DNA from: Grifola frondosa
Lineage: Eukaryota; Basidiomycota; Agaricomycetes; Polyporales; Grifolaceae
DNA length: 64,000 bases
Reading direction: 5' to 3'
Assembly: GCA_001683735.1 (NCBI GenBank)
Contig: LUGG01000003.1
Location: forward strand, 1,116,001 to 1,180,000
Under the pieces are notes generated by a model. It saw only the letters and a list, made by a program, of their open reading frames with translations. It ran no database searches and had not been told where the DNA came from. This document shows, piece by piece, positions 10,667 to 22,201 of the stretch (positions within the stretch are counted from its first letter, which is position 1; every line of letters begins with the position of its first letter). The translations under genes were made by a program, and so were the position numbers.

Positions 10667-12459
10667 TCAGAAAGCACCGAAAAGAGAGTGTAATACTATC
10701 GTACATGCTACCAATCCAACTGTCAAGCATCCACTAACAGTCTTGCGGGCGCCATTCTGGTTCCGCGCCGCCGAGCCGGTGTTCGTGGGACTCGCGCCAG
10801 TGGAGGTGGCTGACTCCGAGACGAGTCCACTGTCAGAGAAAGGCTGATTCCACAGGAACTGCGCGTCCGCAGGGTACGACGTGCCGGCATTCTGGAGGAG
10901 GAACCTGGCATAGGTGCCGTCCGGGTCGCCGTACACGGAGCCAACAGCGACTATGTTTTGGATAGAGCTCGGAGGCGAGTTCGGAGCCAGCGGGCAGTGT
11001 CATGGCGTAGTCGAGTGCGGATTTAATGTTCGTGCCGGCGTCGGTAGTGAGATTCCAGACATCGTATCCAATGTACGCACCAAGCTTAGCGTTGGTCTGA
11101 AAAGGCTGGGTCAAATGGGGTCAATAAAGACTGGTTATGAAACACTGACGATCATTGCAGCAAGATTATAAGCACGATAATGGTACGGTCTCGTTCGTGC
11201 AGTTTCCAGTGGCTGATATGTGTGCATGTTAGAAGCTTAACCTGAGGGGGCGCCAATAATATAATTTCACCTGATCTCCATTGGCGGCAATTTGCTTCTT
11301 GTACTGTGTAGTGAAGTACTTCTCGAGGGTATCTTTGGCTCCATTGTTGTCGCCTACGAGGATCTGAAGAGCCGCAAGCTGGTTGTAGAAGAAGGTTCCA
11401 TGGTTGCTATAAAAATGAGTGTCAGTATTGAAGCATTTGCAAATGCAATGAAGGCCCTACTTAGCAGCAGCCTCTTCTCCCTTTCCAAGCGAAGATGTCT
11501 CCAGCCAAGTCATGTAGGAGTTCGTCCAATTTGTTAGTTGGGTATCCAGCTCGGAAGTCCATTCCACAGCCTTTCCCTGGCGGAGGATTAGGACCGCACT
11601 AACCACCTTCGTCATGCACTTCAAATCCCTAAGTAGATGATTAGCCACCGTGTATGCCACAATCTTTAGAATTTCACTTACAAGACACCCGTGTGCTGAC
11701 CCACCTGGCCGTTCGGCCCACGAGCCATCTGTGCGAAGTTCAAGTTCGGGTTCATGGCAGTGTCGGGATCCACAAACCAAGTCTGGATGTATTGAGCAAC
11801 ATTTGCCGAATACACAGACGAGCCGTTAATGGCCCAAGCAAGAGCATTATAAAATACGGCATCCGACATATTTCCGAATGCACCGACGTCGTTCACAAGA
11901 CGGGCATCCGGATTGAAGAGGCCGTCCCTGGTATAGTACGGACATGTAACCCAAACTAGGAGATAGCATTGGACAAGCAGACGACAGAACACTGTGTGGG
12001 AGGAACATACTTTGCTCCGGGGTCAGCTCAGTGGTGTTTCCGACGCCAGTGCAGTTTGGCCAAGAACTTGAAAGAGCAGAATGAGTGATGTAATGTACGG
12101 ACACCATGAGATGGGGTAGAATTATGGAGCTCACTAAGGTGCCCAGCTAACATAGTCATGTTTATCCTGACTGGGAGGCATGATGGTTTTGGACGTGACA
12201 GCTGTGGCTATGCATCAGTATGTTCTCAGCTTAGATTTAAACACAACTCACTCCAAGGACTGCCGCCGTTTGCGGCCAAGTCGTCAGCCCAGGCGACAAT
12301 GGTGGCCTGTGCTTCCAGAGTGGTCTTGTTGAACGACTTGGAAAGCACGTCGTCTGGGCCGACAAAGTCATTTGCGTAGCTGGTAAACGAGTGGACAGGT
12401 AGAAGCAATGTGCAAAACAATGTTTCCAACAGCAACGTCCTGAGCGTGCTTGTCTTCAT
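10667..12459 (-). CDS. Alginate-lyase-superfamily secreted protein, probably GPI-anchored
   Basis: Matches the fungal group of the alginate lyase fold (Pfam PF05426 type; secreted polysaccharide lyase-like, true substrate in fungi unknown). Signal peptide ~1-24. Traced blocks include HDYVSWAPYSWPNC, TCPYYTRDG, NPNLNFAQM, GQHTGVLDLKCMTK, NHGTFFYNQLAALQ and TRPYHYRAYNLAAMI, each joined by GT-AG introns; the conserved NHGTFF and RPYHYRA motifs belong to the active-site face. The C-terminus is Ser/Thr-rich and ends in a hydrophobic tail like a GPI-attachment signal. One extra base in an A-run (10956-10959 on the plus strand) splits the last exon between LYP and the YGDPDGTY block; elsewhere the frame is open. 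Confidence 0.8.
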
Positions 12460-13535
12460 GGTGGACTACGAAAACACGAAGATGGAGAAAGGACTTAAAG
12501 AGGCATACGGTATGTTATCGCCGTGTGTTAAATTGCAGGGAACGAGCGCCTGGGATATGGCGACACAGCTATCGGATGGGTTGCCCCGATGGACTTGGCT
12601 AGCGCGGAGAGAGAAATTAACCTGAAATGGCAGGCAACGTAGTCCATAGCTCGCCAACGTTAGCCATAAGCAGTAACGGGTGGGCCTCATTTCGTCTCAG
12701 GACATGGTATTTTATTTGCTAGGCCGGTGTGCAATGCTTCAGGCTGTGCCATGGGCGGTAAAGCTGCGGTGTAAGTAAGTCGAGACCATCGTCAGCGTCA
12801 TCGCCTTGACTCACCGGGCGTTGGGATGATCAACAGTTGATGCGGCGGCGGTTTCAAAAGGACTTTCGAGCGCGCATGTAACTGAGCATCTCGATGCTGC
12901 TAGGGCACTAAGCCTCATCTTGTGGTGCTGGTGACGCTCGAGAGTCGATTGCAACTTTCAACTTTAGAAGGTGGCGCTTCTTGGTGTTGGTCCCGTGACT
13001 TCATATTCTACTCCCCGGTCATTTTTGAATCTTTATACTCTCGTCTTCTACTGCTGCTTCGGCAATCATATCTTCTGTCAAGAATGTTGGAAAAGCACTG
13101 GACTAGAATATAAAATATAATGGCAAATCAGAGCAGAAATCGGGTTCTTCCACTGTAGCGCTGCTTATTTGTTCTGCGGTCACACTTGAATATTCTCTAG
13201 CCTTCTCTGCGTGTTCTGTTCGCTCACCAAGATACCCTCTTTTTCACTTGCGTCGTCGCTCCTATGAACGAGGGCGATTGTTCTAATGAGGGATGATTTG
13301 CCCTTCACACTCATGAGACGGTGTGATAATGAGCCCAGCTCCTCTTCGGAAGGACCTGCACTGATTCACGTTCTCGTTCTATCCTCTTTTTCATTGCATT
13401 CTTTTGGCTCCTACAGCTGTAAAATATACAAGGAATAGATATATTATGTGGTGTCATCGTGAAGCACGACGAAAACATTTTATAATCGTCTGCTTCATTC
13501 GCACAACATATTCACCGGATGAGAATCACAGGTAC
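12460..13535. other. Intergenic region
   Basis: About 1.1 kb upstream of the lyase-like gene with no supportable gene on either strand; presumably its promoter plus repeat-derived sequence. Confidence 0.4.
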
Positions 13536-13538
13536 GTG

Positions 13539-14680
13539 AGGACCCGGGCAACTCCCTATAATGTTCGGCCCAGACGACCTCTCCAAAACGGCCTGAAAAA
13601 GGCAAACTTTTCAGCCTGAAATATGCTTCGGCGGACAAGGATGTCACGTTTGTCACATTATGTCACGCCAAAAATCACATCTGAGAGCGCACGAAAACAC
13701 GGCAGTAAATATATTTGTAGCAGCGAGAATTAACCCCTCACATCATACCCAACCCAAACTATGAGTGCTTCAACATGCTTGGATGCTGTCCTCCAGGAAT
13801 TTTGATGGTGAGTTTCTGCTGGACCTTCGGTTTGCTCAATGCTCGCCATCTTGCACTCGCAGTAGGGCCGAGTAACATGTTGTCCGATGACCCGCGGAAG
13901 ACATTACAGCCAAGATTATAGAGGAGATCTTTGGCCGATGCGTGAGTGAACAAGTCGGATGCATGACTGTGGCATGAGAAATGCAATGGTTCATCGTCAC
14001 ACTCAGCATCTTCGTCCTTGTCACTATCATGATTACCGGTATCCTTGCGACAATATTAGTAAGTTATTAAAATTGATTAAACACTTATGCTTACTACGGT
14101 CAACGGCAAGTAAACCCGCAAAGAGAGGTACGAAATGCCAGAACAAGTCGGTGAGTCTTTGATAGAGCCATGGCGTCCGCTTGTCTTCATGTAAATGTCG
14201 AGTATATACAGAAGGTACTAGTGTTCCCTGCCTGCTCAGATATCTGTTGAATTAGTGCACCGTAGGCATCAAGCGTCGTGCCTGGTAGTTTCTGAGTTTG
14301 ATGTGGTAAAAGAGGAGCAAGATCTTGATTATTATACTGAATGTTACGGATTTGTCAAATGGAGGATTTGTGGAAATCATCGGACATCATGGTTGACAGG
14401 GAAGTATGCAGAATAATAAAGCTGAACATGCACATAATTTATATGAGCCATGAGCCACTAAAAAGCAACATAATGCACTGCATGAACCACAATGTTGGTA
14501 AAATAAATGCCCGGTGGCAAGCCACTCGAACCGTCAAATAGGCGACAGCGGACAAGGATGTGGCTGCTGGGGTGGCTCCCGGGATCCCAAAAAGGCATAT
14601 CCGGACAAGGAAATCACCTATTTTCGCCCCTCAAATATGCTAACGGCGGGCCCAACATTATAGGGAGTTGCCCGGGTCCT
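13539..14680. mobile_element. Candidate non-autonomous inverted-repeat element
   Basis: 13539-13565 is the exact reverse complement of 14654-14680 (27 bp; core CCCGGGCAACTCCCTATAAT). Past one mismatch the match continues through GGCCC, giving 33 bp with one mismatch. Further short modules (AAATATGCT...CGGCGG, GCGGACAAGGATGT) recur inside. No transposase-like frame is present, so this would be a MITE-like or decayed element. No target-site duplication could be fixed because the flanks share a GGTACGTG-type sequence on both sides. Confidence 0.45.
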
Positions 14681-14944
14681 GGTACGTGACAACTTTGGAA
14701 AAGAACAATATTTAAGATTCACGGAGTAGATATAGATCAGGCATAGCACGGTTTCTGTGGAAGTCCAGCAATTCCGCAATCCGAGACGAGATGTGTAGAT
14801 TTAAAATTGGAGAGCGGCCACTGTTTGCGGATGCAAAATCGGTCGTCGTTGGTGTCCTTTCTAGATCTTCTTAGTGAGTGAGTCGGTTGTTGATGGCGAG
14901 CCACTGATCGCGGGGATGTCAGATGGCGGCTGACTAGTCTCGGA

Positions 14945-15020
14945 ACCAGCCGTTCTACCCTATCGGACCCCCAATCGGAGAGCGAAAAACATCAGCACGG
15001 GTCCGGGTAGAACGTCTGGT
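14945..15020 (+). repeat. Hairpin element, left copy
   Basis: The first 16 nt (14945-14960) pair with the last 16 nt (15005-15020) with one mismatch. Past a 4-nt bulge, GGACCC (14965-14970) pairs with GGGTCC (14999-15004). The loop holds CGGAGAGCGAAAAACA. It is the partner of the copy at 15651-15759, in opposite orientation. Confidence 0.65.
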
Positions 15021-15657
15021 GAATTTGGTATAGAGGGGGGGGGGTTGTCACATTCACGTGCTCTTTGACGCGTCTGACGCGAGTGTTTACGCGCTGCAAT
15101 CTTGCGTTTCCGCTGTGTTCCCGCTTGTTCCCGCCCCTTTTGGTATATATATCTTATCAAAATTAGCACTGCTACGACACTCTGTAAATCCCCTTTCTTC
15201 TCTGGCACAACTGTTTATACTTCTGTGAGGTTTCTTGCTTGCTTTAAGGTAGCATTCAATTCTACAAACAACTTATATTCATTCTTGCAACCTCTGCACT
15301 CCCAGTCAGCAGGGGTGATGTGCATGCCATCGGGGTCGAGATTGAGAAGTCGAGGAATGAGTGGGAGCTCCGCAAAGGTCGCGCTCGAGCTGCGTTTGTC
15401 GGCGGCGCTGCGCCGCCGTGAGCAGCAAGGCAGGCGGGAGACATACTGCGCTGAAGCCGTCCAGGATGCGAAAACGACGCGGGAGTGTTTCGGGCATGCT
15501 AGTACATAAATAATATATATTTTTGGGCATATTTTCAGTGGAGTTTTGCGAGAGGAACGGAGGAAATGCGCTTGATGTTGAGAGAGATAATGCGCGCTTG
15601 ACGCGACAGGTCACAAGCGTGATGAACCCCCCCCCCTCTATACCAAATTCACCAGAC
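15014..15657. mobile_element. Inverted-repeat unit with G10/C10 inner ends
   Basis: 15014-15046 is the exact reverse complement of 15625-15657 (33 bp), including a run of ten G on the left and ten C on the right. The arms extend outward through the hairpin elements and, more weakly, into GACTAGTCTCG-like and GCGGCTGACAT-like flanks, so the whole inverted structure spans roughly 14.91-15.79 kb. The ~580-bp interior carries a fragment of a coiled-coil gene. No transposase was seen. Confidence 0.55.
15306..15624 (+). pseudogene. Coiled-coil gene fragment inside the inverted repeat
   Basis: Two stretches of protein-like sequence flank a good intron (GTACATAA...TTTTCAG, ~37 nt, about 15502-15538): an upstream charged block with RRREQQGRRETYCAEAVQ and a downstream block VEFCERNGG...DVERDNARLTRQVTS with heptad-like spacing. 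There is no convincing start, and the frame runs into the repeat arm. I do not recognise the parent gene. Confidence 0.35.
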
Positions 15658-15759
15658 GGTATAGGGTGTGTCCGTGCTGCTGTTTTTCGCTCTCCGGTTT
15701 GAACTCCGAAGGGGGAGCACGTGATCCCGGTGGCACGCTCACACCCTATACCGTCTGGT
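15651..15759 (-). repeat. Hairpin element, right copy
   Basis: A perfect 20-bp inverted repeat: 15651-15670 (ACCAGACGGTATAGGGTGTG) against 15740-15759. The loop contains the reverse complement of the left copy's CGGAGAGCGAAAAACA block (15672-15697) and a CACGTG hexamer. Confidence 0.65.
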
Positions 15760-16055
15760 TACGAGACTAGCGGCTGACATCGCGAACAACGTTCTTGAAT
15801 GACGTTCCCGCACGACCACAAATCCTCGCTGAACGGATGTAGCCCTTGGTCCCTGCGAGACATACTGTGGGTTGATGCCAACGACACGCTAAAGTCGACA
15901 ATCGTGAATTTCCCGGATGTCAAAGGGACGATGATGTCGGCGGGCTTGAGATCCATGTGTGCTGCGTCGTGATCATGCATAAACTCAACCGCTTCGAACA
16001 ACTGCCCATAGTATGTATCGGGTCTTCGAGCGAAGTAATGGACCGCTTGTTTTGA
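15759..16055 (-). pseudogene. Protein-kinase fragment, truncated
   Basis: One exon after an acceptor at 16056 reads KQAVHYFARRPDTYYGQLFE, then AVEFMHDHD, HMDLKPADIIV and IVDFSVSL, then FSEDLWSCGNVI and a stop. These are kinase subdomains VIb, VII and IX. HMDLKPAD has Asp where the Asn of HxDLKPxN is expected, DFS replaces DFG, and the N-lobe, activation segment and C-lobe end are missing. The 3' end overlaps the outer part of the right inverted-repeat arm, suggesting the element broke or copied the gene. Not expected to be active. Confidence 0.65.
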
Positions 16056-16198
16056 CTAGAGTGGAATGCGTGAGCTAACCCTTGCTTTTCAAAGGATGTG
16101 CTCAAGTTTATCTCGGGATGCTAGTGCGTCTGTTCGTAGTTATGTCAGTGTAATCAATGGAAATTGAACCCAACAAGAGTGTTAGGTGAATATAAGAA

Positions 16199-18092
16199 TT
16201 ATGCATTGATCGCCTTCGCACGTACTGACGATGAAGGAAGTACTTTGAGACCTCCCCTCTTTTCTTCTATATATGTGCGCATCAGCCCAACCACTTTCCT
16301 CAAGTTCAAGCTGTACTTCGCCGATATTGGCACGACATCCAACTTCTGTTCTCCAGTCAAGTCCCCGTTCTCATCCCGCAGCTGCACTGTCATCTCCTGC
16401 TCCACGAACTCCTCCAGCTTTCTCAGCTTCGCTCGTGCCTTCTCAACAGACTCTAGTTCCTCGTGACCTTGTGTATCCGAACCACCGAGCAGGTCCGCCT
16501 TGTTCGCGAGCACCAGCCTCGCCTTTGGACTCAAACCTGGCTTGTACTTCTCTAGTTCGTCTCGCAACACCCGCAGATCGTCCCACGGCGCGTCCGCAGA
16601 TAGGTCGACGACGTATGCGAGGGCATGAGACCGTTCGATGGATCGCAAGAACGAATGTCCCAATCCGACATTCGAAGATGCATGCTCTATCAGCCCGGGG
16701 TTGTCTGCCACCGTGAACCGAAATGCCTCCATAGATGCATACGGATTTTCCACTTGCACATCGTCTTGTCCGACCAACTTCTCGTTCCTGGTGGGAGCGT
16801 CGGCGAATCCACCACTCTCCATTATCTCCTGCTCGCGCTGCTCTTCGATGCGTGTGTCGCCATGCACAAGGCCCTCAGCCCAGCCTTCATACGTGCCATC
16901 ATCAGCGACGCGCACAACCGCGACGACGGGGTTTAAGGTCGTGAATGCGTAACCGGCCACCTCCGTCTTCGCTCGCCCGCCTGTGAGTGCGCGAGGAGTA
17001 ACGTGCTCTTCCCCGCATTCGGCATGCCTACCAGGCCGACGTCCGCCAGCAGCTTCAGCTCAAGCGACAGCGAGACGCGCTCTCCTTCCGCTCCCCGTGT
17101 TGCCCACTTTGGCGATCGGTTCGTCGGTGAGAGGAAGTGCGGGTTGCCCATGCCCCCCGCCCCGCCTGCGGCTATCATGTGGCCCAGCGTATCCGGGCGT
17201 CGGTGTCCGAGCGGTGCATTCGGGTCCTCGGCACCCTCCATCTCCTCCGGCTTATCCAGGTCCAAAAAACGGGCTGCAGCGCGCGCTGGCGCCTTGCTAT
17301 GCGACGCTCGCGCTCCTGGCCATAAAACATCCGCTCCACCTGCTTGAACCCGTCCCGCTGCAGGTTGTCGTCCTGGTACATAGGGTAGTGCACCCACCGT
17401 CGCTCGCGCAGCTTCTGGCGTCGCTCCTCTGGGTCCAGGCCCTTGAGTGACTCCACCTCCGCCTCGTACTCGTCCGGGCTGCGGCGAGGGTCGTCCGCCG
17501 CGAGCTCTCGCACGATCGTGCCGAGCGGGACCTTGATGACGAGCGGCGGCGCGTTTCTCCATTTTGCCACGTCCCTTGCCCGTTGCCGCCATTCTGGCCT
17601 CGGATGCGCGTTGGCACGGAGGACAGGGTCGTCAGGTGTGGGGTGGGCAGGATATAGACGTCGCCGCCTCGTCCGCCATTCCCTCCTGAGGGAGGACCGT
17701 AAGGCACGAACTTTTCGCGATGGAAGGCAACACAGCCATCTCCGCCAGTGCCTGCGACGATAGTTAGTGCCGCATAATATTACGCTATCATTTTCGCGGC
17801 TTAGATAGATGAACTCACCTGCGCGAATATGCACAACTGTGTGGTCGAGGAACGTTTGACCCTACGTGATGTACTTAGATAAATGAGCTCATCGTAGGAG
17901 AAAACGCCGCAGAAGGACTCACATTTTGTCGGCGTTTCCAGTCAGTCCTTCTCCTCCTTCTCAAAGCCTCCTCCCATCCAGCGGCGACACATCGTTTGCG
18001 GAGGCCTCAGCTCTGGCAGCGTGTATGTCCCTTCTGGAATGCTGGACTACTTGCCGTCTAGATAGACGAGCTATGGAACGCAAAGTGCGCAT
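16199..18092 (-). CDS. MTG2: Mitochondrial Obg-family GTPase (Mtg2-like)
   Basis: Ribosome-assembly GTPase of mitochondria (Obg/CgtA family; large-subunit maturation). Three exons: 17923-18092, 17819-17861 and 16199-17751. The N-terminus ([20 protein letters not shown]) is a typical matrix-targeting sequence. The glycine-rich Obg domain follows ([25 protein letters not shown]), then the G domain: GMPNAGKST (G1), DNPGLI (G3), NKAD (G4) and SAKYS (G5). Four one-base deletions are needed to keep frame: at 17963-17965, 17554-17556, 17264-17269 (six A, seven expected) and near 16992, where GKST would otherwise lose its downstream frame. Corrected length is 1770 nt, exactly 590 codons. This conserved gene is an unlikely pseudogene. 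Confidence 0.9.
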
Positions 18093-18469
18093 TGGATCAA
18101 GCAGTTTAGGCTATGCACGGAAGCTTCCACCATTAACTGGCTGTTAACCCGTGGGAACTTGTATAATAATAATAATCATATATGTACATTTTTAATTCAA
18201 GAGATAATACTTGTTGGACTCATTAGCCACTTTCGATGAAGGGGACAATATGGTTTCCGCATGAACAAAATATAGGACACAGAATCGGATACTTTGACTA
18301 GTTCCAGCCTCGCAAACATGGAAAAAGGTGTCGCAGAACGAGAGAATAATTCAGGAAGATAGCGCTGGTGTGGGGTAGCATTTGAAGAACGGTATGGGTA
18401 TCCAGTTGAAAACAGAGTCTAGGCGAAATGCTGGACCGACGCACGGAAGACCGGATTCTCGAGCACGGG

Positions 18470-19520
18470 TCATAGCAGCAATGAGTAATAGGAGAACGAA
18501 AGGCCCACTGCAATGAGCGCGAACGAAGCGCCTCTCGAGGGCAAGGCGGCAGACGTCGCAGACGAGGGCGACGATGTCGGCGTAGAGGATGCAGATCCTA
18601 TCGCCGAGGAGCTCGACGTGCGCAACGTGGTTATACCGGAAGCTGAAGTGCTGCTCGCGGTACTCGTTTGAGAACCGCCGCTGCTATCACTGCCGCTTGC
18701 AGATGGGAGGGGCACGCTGGATGAAGTAAGTGAGGCAGAACCTATGGTCGTGGTTGAAGTGATTGAGCTTGGCGGTGCATTTAGCACAGTGGAAGGGACC
18801 TGGATGGTCGCGGTATCGCTTGCAATCGGAGACGCGAAGGAACCAGTCATCGAGCCAAGTCTGTATCTGGGTATGAGTGCATATGGAGACTGAAGATAAG
18901 CGATGGCACGTACGAAAACGATGGGGAGTACTGAGAATAGTGAGCGGGTGGGTTTCCGATGGGGTTCACGGTTGTGAAGTTGATGTAACTGTTATTGAGC
19001 ACATATATCGGCATTGACATGCTAAAACCACATGCAGTATGAGAAATCCTCTTACTAGGCGTCCGAATCAGGTCCCGCTCGCGAGTCTGGCTGGTTTAAA
19101 TCAAAACAATTTAGGACGCGGAAGTCGAGATGGATATAACTGGTACTCACTGTAAACTCTAAAACATGCACGCTTGAGACATCCACTGGTTCTATCTGCT
19201 GCACAAGCACCTGCAAGATGGCTCAACTGATGGCTCAGACCATGTGCGTATGAACGAACCGCATTCCCATTGTATAGGCCGACATAGCACGGACCGATAT
19301 CATTCAGAAGGGGAGCCTCGCCATCATCAAGCCATTCGACGGTGCAAGAAAGGCCTCCATGACATGCGGAACGAGCTGCAGGCTGAGTAACCTGTAGTAG
19401 CACCGGCAAGTGAGCCAGGACTATCCCACGGAATGGAGAAAATTTGCGTACGAAGATGGTTGCCTGCACCGAGAAAAAAATAGATAACAGAATAATCTCC
19501 AGAGATAAGATGGGGTGCAT
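18470..19520 (-). CDS. Kre9/Knh1-like Ser/Thr-rich GPI-anchored protein
   Basis: Cell-surface protein of the basidiomycete Ser/Thr-rich GPI family with a Kre9/Knh1-like N-terminal fold (cell-wall glucan-associated). Six exons: 19452-19520, 19260-19391, 19151-19210, 19056-19090, 18914-19021 and 18470-18860. They make an uninterrupted 264-residue frame. Signal peptide ~1-20. The core has VTQPAAR, CTVEWLDDG, IGPCYVGLYNG, QQIEPVDVSSVHVLEFT and a PDSRAGPDSDAY block. The C-terminal third is a Ser/Thr-rich stalk ending in a hydrophobic GPI signal. The gene shows no indels, in contrast to its neighbour MTG2. Confidence 0.85.
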
Positions 19521-19904
19521 TGTTCAGTTTTGATACGAGCCCGCCGCTGAAGTTGAAGATATGGGTAAAACGAAGTCTATCGTGTAAAGAATGGAGAGGA
19601 AAACGAATGTGCGATGTGAGGGATATATTACATGCGGTTTGGCCTCGCGACCTCGACGTTGGATGCGTGTCGTGGATTGAAAGCGTGTTTCCAACGTTCT
19701 GAACAGTGAACACGGAACCTCGATCGCGTCGCCATGAACACGTGCTCACGTGATACGCGTCAAAGGAGAAATCGAGTAAAACCTCAGTGATTATGGTAGC
19801 CGACACACGCTCTGGAGGCAACAGAAGAAAGATAAATGTTTTAAGTGATACATTGACATCTAGGAACATCGTGGGGACAAATGGAGTATAGGGCGAGCAA
19901 ATGA

Positions 19905-21210
19905 TCATATACTCGCGCGCTTGCCCAACTTTCCAATCTGCACGAGCATGCAAATTTCTGCATATGCGGTGCCGATGGAAGGCTCGTTCCCATAAAATGG
20001 GAAAGAGGTTTCGAAAGTGTTGTATGTTGTCCTTTCAGTAACCCAATGGATGCCCGATTCCGACGGATCATCGTCGTCCTCGTCCTCGGTGATGCAGCGG
20101 TCGAACATTTGCGCCCAGGCCTCTTGCTCCTCCTCTTCCTGGCCATTATTCAAGTTGATGTAGACCAGCTCCAAGAACGCGCAAAGGGACAGGTCATCAC
20201 AGACTGCCTTCAGGACAGCGTCGCTGCCTTTCAGAGATGCGCACAGACGCTGCAACTCGCGGTCTGACGGGTCTTGGGAGATTGCATATTGATGGTGTAA
20301 GCCGAATCCAAGACGACCCCCATCGGAGAGGAAAGTGGGATCGTCTAGGAGCGTCTTCAACACGTCCATGAATCTCGCCTCGTTGTCCAGAGCATGCGGT
20401 ATTGGCTTGGGGAGAGACCGGGGAGGGCTCCCATTTGCCTTCTCAAAGTGGAGGTTGTATGTGATCGTCACTCGATAGCCGGACTCTACTGGCAGAACCT
20501 CGTGTTCGACATCGCTGTAGAATGTGATGTATGCAATGGATGGTTTAGGTTCGTCGGAAACGACCTCGGCAGAGTCAAAAGTCCATTCCTTCTCGTCGTG
20601 ACGAAGGACGAGGGCACCCCCTTCATGGCGGGTAGGGAATACGATGACGAGCGTTCCAAACATTGTACTTCCACGCGGAGTATCCTTGTGCGATCTAAAG
20701 AAGGAATCCTTTCCTGCAATGGCCGACTGAGCCGACACCTGAACAAGAACGAACTTCGAACTCACCGTAGACATTCAGCTTGTACAATTCAGCCCGTATT
20801 GGCCTTGTCGCTGGGGTTCCTTCCAGTAGATGCTCACGAATGGTGTTGATGAGGCCCGAATGGTAGACGTCGAAGTTGAAGGCGAAATGCGAGATGTCGA
20901 GTTTGCCTGCCTTTCTGTATGACTCATCGAGAACATCTTGGCCATTGAGGCCGAACGTGGCTGCGTCACAGGTCTCCGAGAGAAGCTTCAAGGCGTCGTC
21001 GGATGCCTGTGAGAGGTCTATTCGGCTAGAGAATCTTGAGTGAGTGATTGACAGCATCAACATATCAGGAAGGGCTCACTGTGCGACGTCGTCTTTACCA
21101 TAGAACAGGATGAAGTTTTCTGGGGATAGGGGGAGCGCTCCACTGCAAAACGGCTGTTTCTGGACAATAGCAGATCGCAGAAGTTCGAGTTGTTCCTCTG
21201 TAACATCCAT
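19905..21210 (-). CDS. 2-oxoglutarate/Fe(II) dioxygenase-like protein
   Basis: Fungal protein of the prolyl-4-hydroxylase-like Fe2OG dioxygenase superfamily. Exons 21080-21210, 20766-21025 and 19905-20713 give an open 399-residue frame. Iron-binding residues are visible: SHKDTPRG supplies the H-x-D pair, and the HEVLPVESGYRVTITYNL segment supplies the distal His and the Arg that binds 2-oxoglutarate. GGALVLRH is the usual strand between them. The C-terminal half is family-specific, with an acidic run near residues 360-370. The start is the first Met of the MDVTEEQLELL helix; nothing upstream is in frame. Substrate unknown. Confidence 0.8.
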
Positions 21211-22201
21211 AATGTACAGGGAAAGAATCGTGCAAGTTGGGGTGATCATAGCAGCGCAGAAAGCATCATATTTATACCTTCCAAGGAGCGATTACGTTAG
21301 ACGACCAGAACGATCTGTATAAACATGAGGTGAGTATAAAGATGAAACGTTGCATTGCACGTGAGTTGCGAACACCCACAGTGAGTCACTGTAGACAAGA
21401 AAACTCATCGGACTGATGTGTTCGAGTCAGGATATCTCGCGTATGAGGGCCATCAAGACATGTATGGCTGATCCTACGTCATAGCGATGTCTTAATAAGT
21501 AAACCTGCTTTGCAATTGCTCGCTTCTGTGTAAAGAGAAGAACGCGCCAAGTGAGAAATCTCGCTATTGTGCATCGGACAAAAAGAACAGACATTCAGCT
21601 TTTCCGATTTGGGAAAGCCGTATCCAGCGGGATGCATATGGCTCATGCACCGACATACGGCCAAATTCCACCGACGCATGAGTATTTGGCATGAAGACGA
21701 GCCAATCGCCTTCGTCCAATACTTCATATCAATGCGACGGCTAAGGACAGGTATCGGTTTAGAGAACAGCAGGATCATAACAGCATGCAGAAGACCTACT
21801 TACCATTTTTAATGAACCAGACGGCGGCCGAGAGGTAATGAGAGGACAACAGAGTATATTTTTCTCTAGAACAACGATGAAAAACATAACATACAATTCA
21901 GAGAAAGCGAGGCTGAGAAGTGCGTCTATCTCTGAGGTATATCGCCATGCTAGGTCAAGAGTGTTATAACAATGTGAATGGTCACAAATTCAACTCGCAA
22001 TAGGCAGCAATGGTGGTTGGGACATCCGACGTCGAGGACACGGTCGATAGCACGAAGAACTTCCAAATATGTAGCAATTCAAGGAACGTGTGAGAGCCGG
22101 GCGCCCGACTCGACGCCGCGCTGGTCACACCTTACATTCTCCTAGTCGAGAGCGTCGACGAGCTGACATATCTCACGCTGAGACCACCATTAGGATAGTA
22201 T
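21211..22201. other. Divergent intergenic region
   Basis: About 1 kb between the dioxygenase (-) and the MoaB/Mog-type gene (+), presumably holding both promoters. Open frames at 21479-21812 overlap on both strands and have no recognisable features. Confidence 0.45.
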
